From Pseudomonadota bacterium (lineage in GTDB: Bacteria; Chloroflexota; UBA6077; JAJPHF01): 64,000 bases of DNA. The notes under the pieces are model-generated. The model did not search any database. It was not told the DNA's origin and was given only the letters and a program-made list of their open reading frames with translations. Shown piece by piece: positions 60,646-64,000 of this stretch. The stretch lies in assembly GCA_021325365.1 (NCBI GenBank), contig JAJPHF010000176.1, forward strand, positions 1 to 64,000, given 5' to 3'. Position 1 is the stretch's first letter. Every line of letters starts with the position of its first letter. The position numbers and the translations under genes are program-made.

Positions 60646-62274
60646 ATGCGCCGCAACCGCTTCCCTCTCCGGCCCGCGTTCGCGCTGCTGGCCGCCTGTG
60701 CCATGCTCGTCGCCGGCTGCTCGGGCGGGCCGCAGAATGAGCGCGGCCCCGGCCAGGCCAACAGCGGCGGCGGCATTGTCGTCGCGAGCACGGCGGAAGC
60801 GGTCAGCTTCCATCCCTACAAGACGAGCGACACGGCGTCGGGCAGCTACCAGGGGCTCGTCTACGCCGGCAGCTTGCTGGAGCGCGACCCGGAGAACATC
60901 GAGCAGTTCAAGCCGAGCATGGCCCAGAGCTGGACGGTCAGCGACGACAAGATGACCTACACGTTCAAGCTGCGGCCGGACCTCGTGTGGAGCGACGGCC
61001 AGCCGCTCACGGCCGACGACTTCAAGTGGACGTTCGACCAGGCGAGCAAGCCCGAGAACGGCTGGCCCTACATCACCAACCTCGAAGAGATCGATTCCTA
61101 CGAGGCGCTCGACCCGCAGACGATCCAGGTGCGGCTCAAGGAGCCCCTGGCGGTCGGGCTGGAGATGGCCGATGGCATCACGCCCCTGCCCCGGCACATC
61201 TGGGAATCGCTCGACTGGAACAATCCCGACCAAAACCCCCAGATCATGAAGCCCACCGTGGGCTCCGGCCCGTTCTTGCTGCAGGAGTGGGTCAAGGACG
61301 ACCACGCGACCTTCGTGCCCAATGAGCACTACTACAAGGGCAAGCCGAAGCTGTCGAGCTACACGGTGCGGATCGCCGGCGATCCGCGGATCGCGTTCCA
61401 GTGGCTGCGGACCGGCGAGGTCGACGAGTCGGGCTTTTCGCCCGACGACTATGCCGACGCGAAGCGACTGGACAACGTGACCGTCTACGAGTGGTGGCCG
61501 GCGACCGGCAACTGGAGCTACGTCGGCTTCAACCTGCGCCAGCCGATCCTGCAGGACAAGCAGGTTCGCCAAGCGTTGGCCTACGCGATCGATCGCAAGA
61601 CGATCATCGACCGGGTCATGTATGGTCTGGCCCAGCCGACCTACTCGGCCTACGGGCCGAACTGCTGGTGTTACAACCCGGACGTGCCGCACCGCGACTA
61701 CGACCCCGAGAAGGCGAAGCAGATGCTCGACCAGGCCGGCTGGCTGCCCGGCGCGGATGGCGTGCGCGTGAAGGACGGGCAGCGCATGCACCTGCGGCTG
61801 CTCTACGGCCCGCAGTCGAGCAAGGTGCGCACGGCGCTGGCGAGCATCGTGCAGGATAGCTTCAAGCAGATCGGGGTCGAGGTGGAGATCACCGGCCTGG
61901 AGTGGGTGGCCTATCTCTCGGCGCTCAAGACGCCGCCCTACAACAACTGGGACATGAACGTGGGCGGCTGGCAGGCGACGATCGACCCCCACTGGATGTA
62001 CCAGATCTGGAGCGAGGAGAACATCCCCGACCTCAACGCGGGCGCCTATCGGAACCCCGAGATAGAGAAGCTCTTCCAGGAGGGGGCGCGCGAGTTCGAT
62101 CAGGCGAAGCGAAAGCAGACGTACGACCAGATCCAACAGATCCTGACGGACGACCAGCCCTACATCTACCTGTACGTGGACAAGTCGTTCGAGGGCGTGA
62201 ACAACCGCATCGGCGGCATCAAGCCCTCGCCGCTCGGCCTCGAATGGAACATCGAGGAGTGGTACACGCGGTAA
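60646..62274 (+). CDS. Peptide/solute ABC transporter substrate-binding lipoprotein (family 5)
   Basis: The 542-residue protein has a lipoprotein leader with lipobox (ACAMLVAGCSGG). The family 5 (DppA/OppA-like) fold includes PSMAQSWTVSDDKMTYTFKLRPDLVWSDGQPLTADDFKWTFD, GSGPFLLQEW and QVRQALAYAIDRKTIID. It binds oligopeptides, nickel-chelates or sugars outside the membrane for import. No permease genes follow within the window; a damaged small frame and a convergent anti-sigma gene come next. GAGGAGGGCG precedes the ATG. Confidence 0.94.
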   Translation: MRRNRFPLRPAFALLAACAMLVAGCSGGPQNERGPGQANSGGGIVVASTAEAVSFHPYKTSDTASGSYQGLVYAGSLLERDPENIEQFKPSMAQSWTVSDDKMTYTFKLRPDLVWSDGQPLTADDFKWTFDQASKPENGWPYITNLEEIDSYEALDPQTIQVRLKEPLAVGLEMADGITPLPRHIWESLDWNNPDQNPQIMKPTVGSGPFLLQEWVKDDHATFVPNEHYYKGKPKLSSYTVRIAGDPRIAFQWLRTGEVDESGFSPDDYADAKRLDNVTVYEWWPATGNWSYVGFNLRQPILQDKQVRQALAYAIDRKTIIDRVMYGLAQPTYSAYGPNCWCYNPDVPHRDYDPEKAKQMLDQAGWLPGADGVRVKDGQRMHLRLLYGPQSSKVRTALASIVQDSFKQIGVEVEITGLEWVAYLSALKTPPYNNWDMNVGGWQATIDPHWMYQIWSEENIPDLNAGAYRNPEIEKLFQEGAREFDQAKRKQTYDQIQQILTDDQPYIYLYVDKSFEGVNNRIGGIKPSPLGLEWNIEEWYTR

Positions 62275-62292
62275 TCTTGGGGCGGCGCACTC

Positions 62293-62506
62293 GTGGCCGT
62301 AATCGGTGGAGCCGTTCTGGCCCTCGTCCTGGTCGGGGCATTGCGAGCCCTGCGTGACCGTTGGCAAGGAGCCAATCCGCCGACTTCGTCGGATACCGCC
62401 GACACAGTTGAGCGCCTAGGAGCTGCTGGGACTGCTCCCAGTGGAGTACGACGATTTCCGGCGGCCGCTCGGTCCCGCCCACGACATCCGCAGCCAAGCT
62501 GGGTGA
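62293..62506 (+). pseudogene. Possible frameshifted small membrane protein
   Basis: A GTG-started frame encodes one transmembrane helix (VAVIGGAVLALVLVGALRAL) and a polar stretch up to about 62418, after which that frame turns into Arg-rich low-quality sequence. The +1 frame then gives a protein-like end (ELLGLLPVEYDDFRRPLGP ...) closing at a TGA at 62504-62506. A single-base indel would join the two into a short membrane protein of about 70 residues. It may be a real frameshift, a sequencing error or chance. Confidence 0.3.
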
Positions 62507-62542
62507 GGCGACGCCCTAGCGCGGCCGGCGAAGCGGCCGGAG

Positions 62543-63415
62543 CTACAGGTTGCCAGACAGGACGACCGGACCGGTGGGGCTAGGACTACCGCCGACCGGC
62601 TCGACCGAAACGGCGACGCTCTGTACGCCGTTCAGCCCCTCCTGCAAGTCCACCACCTGCTGGCCCGCGGCGCCCGGCGGCAGGATGGCGGCGCTGGCCG
62701 GCTGACCGTCGCGGATCACCCAGACCTGGTAAGTGCGGTCGGACGGCTGGCGCGGGATATTCTGCAGGAGCAGCACTGGCGGTCCGCCCGCGGCGGGATC
62801 AACGAGGATGCCGTGGCCGCTGCCGCCGTTGGCGGTCGGGCTGAGCGCCCAGCTCTGCTTGGCGGTCTGGATCAGCGCCACCTCGGCGCTCTGCGCGCGT
62901 AGCTCGCCCTGGAGCTGAGCGTTCCACAGGCCGACGCCGAGCGCGACGAGGAGGGCGGCCGCGGCGGCGAGCCATGGCAGCCACGCCGCCCGGCGCGGCC
63001 GGCTGGCCTGGGGCCGGCGGCTCGCCCGACCGGGGAAGACGGCAGGCGCGGCGGCGGCGTCCGCGGAGGGCCCCGCGGCCGGCTCCAGGCGCCCGCCCGC
63101 CGGGCCATCCGGCTCGCGGCGGGCGGGCCGGTCACCGTGCCCGCTCGTCGCCTGCTCCGCCCGCGCGGCGGTCAGGATGCGCGTCTTCAACTCTGCCCCC
63201 GGCTCGACCGGGGCGGGCAGGGCGCCCAGCAGCGCGACGGTCGCCCGCAGGTCGGTGCTGACTGCTCGACACGCCTCGCACGTCGCCAGGTGGCGGGCGA
63301 CCGCGTCGGCCTCAGGCGGCGGCAGCGCTCCCAGGGCGTACGCCGCCAGCGTCTCCTCCAGGGCCTCGAGGGCCTGGGGCGACAGGCGCGTTGGATCGTG
63401 CGGCGTCCCGTTCAT
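62543..63415 (-). CDS. Anti-sigma factor (zinc-finger/RskA type)
   Basis: The 290-residue protein begins with an anti-sigma domain (LAAYALGALPPPEADAVARHLATCEACRAV) with the zinc motif H-x3-C-x2-C. A Pro/Ala-rich cytoplasmic stretch, one transmembrane helix (AAWLPWLAAAAALLVALGVGLW) and an external RskA/anti-sigma-K domain (LLLQNIPRQPSDRTYQVWVIRDGQPASA) follow. Its ATG overlaps the stop of the ECF sigma gene (ATGA). It should hold the sigma factor inactive until an envelope signal triggers release. Confidence 0.93.
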   Translation of the reverse strand: MNGTPHDPTRLSPQALEALEETLAAYALGALPPPEADAVARHLATCEACRAVSTDLRATVALLGALPAPVEPGAELKTRILTAARAEQATSGHGDRPARREPDGPAGGRLEPAAGPSADAAAAPAVFPGRASRRPQASRPRRAAWLPWLAAAAALLVALGVGLWNAQLQGELRAQSAEVALIQTAKQSWALSPTANGGSGHGILVDPAAGGPPVLLLQNIPRQPSDRTYQVWVIRDGQPASAAILPPGAAGQQVVDLQEGLNGVQSVAVSVEPVGGSPSPTGPVVLSGNL

Positions 63416-63969
63416 GCGTCCGCCTCGACGCGGTCGCGCAGCAACGTCCGGAGGCGGCCCAGCCCCAGCCGCAGGCGGCCCTTCACGGTGCCGAGCGGCA
63501 GCCCAAGCGCGCTCGCGATCTGCGTCTGCGTCAGCCCGCTGAAGTAGGCCAGCTCGATCGCCTGGCGCTGCTCGGCGGGCAGACCGCCCAGCGCCTCGCC
63601 GATCACCTCGCGGTCCAGCCGCTGGGCCGTCAGCGTCCACACGTCCGGCGCGCTCGGGTCGGCCCCTAGCTCTTCGGGCAGCGGCGCCAACGAGGTACGT
63701 CCCCGCAGACGGTCGATGGCGCGGTGGTGGACGATGCTCAGCAGCCACGTCCGCACGGTGCCGCGGCCGGGCTGGTAGCGTCCCGCGTTGCGCCAAAGCG
63801 CGAGAAAGGCCTCTTGCACGACTTCCTCGGCGGTCTCGCGCTCGCCCACCATCCGCACCGCCAGCCCCATTGCGGCGCGGCTGTGGCGCTCGTAGAGGGC
63901 GTCCAGCGCCTCGACCTGGCGGGGCAGCGCCCGCATGAGGGATTCGTCGCTGGCGCTCGCTACGTCCAT
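63412..63969 (-). CDS. ECF-type RNA polymerase sigma factor (SigK-like)
   Basis: The 185-residue protein has region 2 (ALYERHSRAAMGLAVRMVGERETAEEVVQEAFLALWRNAGRY and TWLLSIVHHRAIDRLRGR) and region 4 (LGGLPAEQRQAIELAYFSGLTQTQIASALGLPLGTVKGRLRLGLGRLR). It pairs with the overlapping anti-sigma gene, an ECF19/SigK-RskA-like arrangement. The ATG at 63969 is used; a GTG three codons earlier (63978) is also possible. The start lies only 31 bases from the window edge, so promoter signals are not visible. Confidence 0.95.
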   Translation of the reverse strand: MDVASASDESLMRALPRQVEALDALYERHSRAAMGLAVRMVGERETAEEVVQEAFLALWRNAGRYQPGRGTVRTWLLSIVHHRAIDRLRGRTSLAPLPEELGADPSAPDVWTLTAQRLDREVIGEALGGLPAEQRQAIELAYFSGLTQTQIASALGLPLGTVKGRLRLGLGRLRTLLRDRVEADA

Positions 63970-64000
63970 GCGGTCCACTGCTCTCGTGAGGGATACGGAC

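Overview
The window is about 64 kb of very GC-rich bacterial DNA with many GTG and TTG starts. It most resembles a member of the Chloroflexota. The main reason is a complete alternative complex III (ACIII) operon whose B subunit is split into two genes, facing a caa3-type cytochrome c oxidase operon, an arrangement known from Chloroflexus relatives. A bacterial family-B DNA polymerase, several large secreted proteins with Pro/Thr linkers and a sortase fit that placement. The assignment is an inference; there is no rRNA in the window.

Layout. 1-8.2 kb: a secreted Asp-box (BNR) repeat protein cut by the left edge, PolB, a small membrane protein, an FAD oxidoreductase and a secreted Cys-repeat protein. 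8.4-17.3 kb (minus strand): the ACIII operon, read as cytochrome c lipoprotein, small membrane protein, ActA (pentaheme), ActB1 (molybdopterin-fold), ActB2 (Fe-S), two NrfD/PsrC-like membrane subunits, ActD, ActE and a small membrane protein. 17.6-24.1 kb (plus strand): a formaldehyde-dehydrogenase-like enzyme, a secreted protein, a cytochrome c, CtaC with fused cytochrome c domain, CtaD, CtaE and a small membrane protein. Together these two blocks encode a quinol-to-oxygen electron transport path. A tRNA-Gln follows. 24.5-35.1 kb: a methyltransferase-like protein, a gentisate dioxygenase-like bicupin, a secreted dimethylformamidase-like protein, TenA, a two-domain cupredoxin, a VIT-family protein, and a sortase divergent from a Gly/Pro/Cys-rich surface protein. 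35.3-44.8 kb is mostly housekeeping: GyrB, transketolase, LipA, a VapBC-like pair, an amidohydrolase, IspG and IspH. 45-52.5 kb: an orphan NMT1-type binding protein with an EVE-domain protein and a beta-lactamase-fold hydrolase, a PIG-L deacetylase, a membrane protein, a PqqC/TenA-fold protein, a stress protein and a DhnA-type aldolase. 52.6-64 kb: 2-oxoacid:ferredoxin oxidoreductase (two genes), a response regulator, a VOC protein, a response regulator-histidine kinase-HtrA cluster ordered like mycobacterial mprA-mprB-pepD, a peptide-binding lipoprotein, and an ECF sigma/anti-sigma pair.

The most interesting non-coding signal is a family of three hairpin elements of 75, 75 and 73 bp (13547-13621, 24113-24187 and 30183-30255). 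They share outer ends (CTARGC ... GGCAGCTTAG), but their central stems differ in sequence while keeping perfect pairing. One lies inside the ACIII operon and supplies the ActB1 stop codon. One lies between the oxidase operon and tRNA-Gln. One lies directly downstream of a strong promoter in the leader of the cupredoxin gene. Several other repeat families (GGGAGAGGG palindromes and GGGGACGAGCCCC hairpins) are dispersed between genes. An extended -10 promoter form TGCTANNNT recurs.
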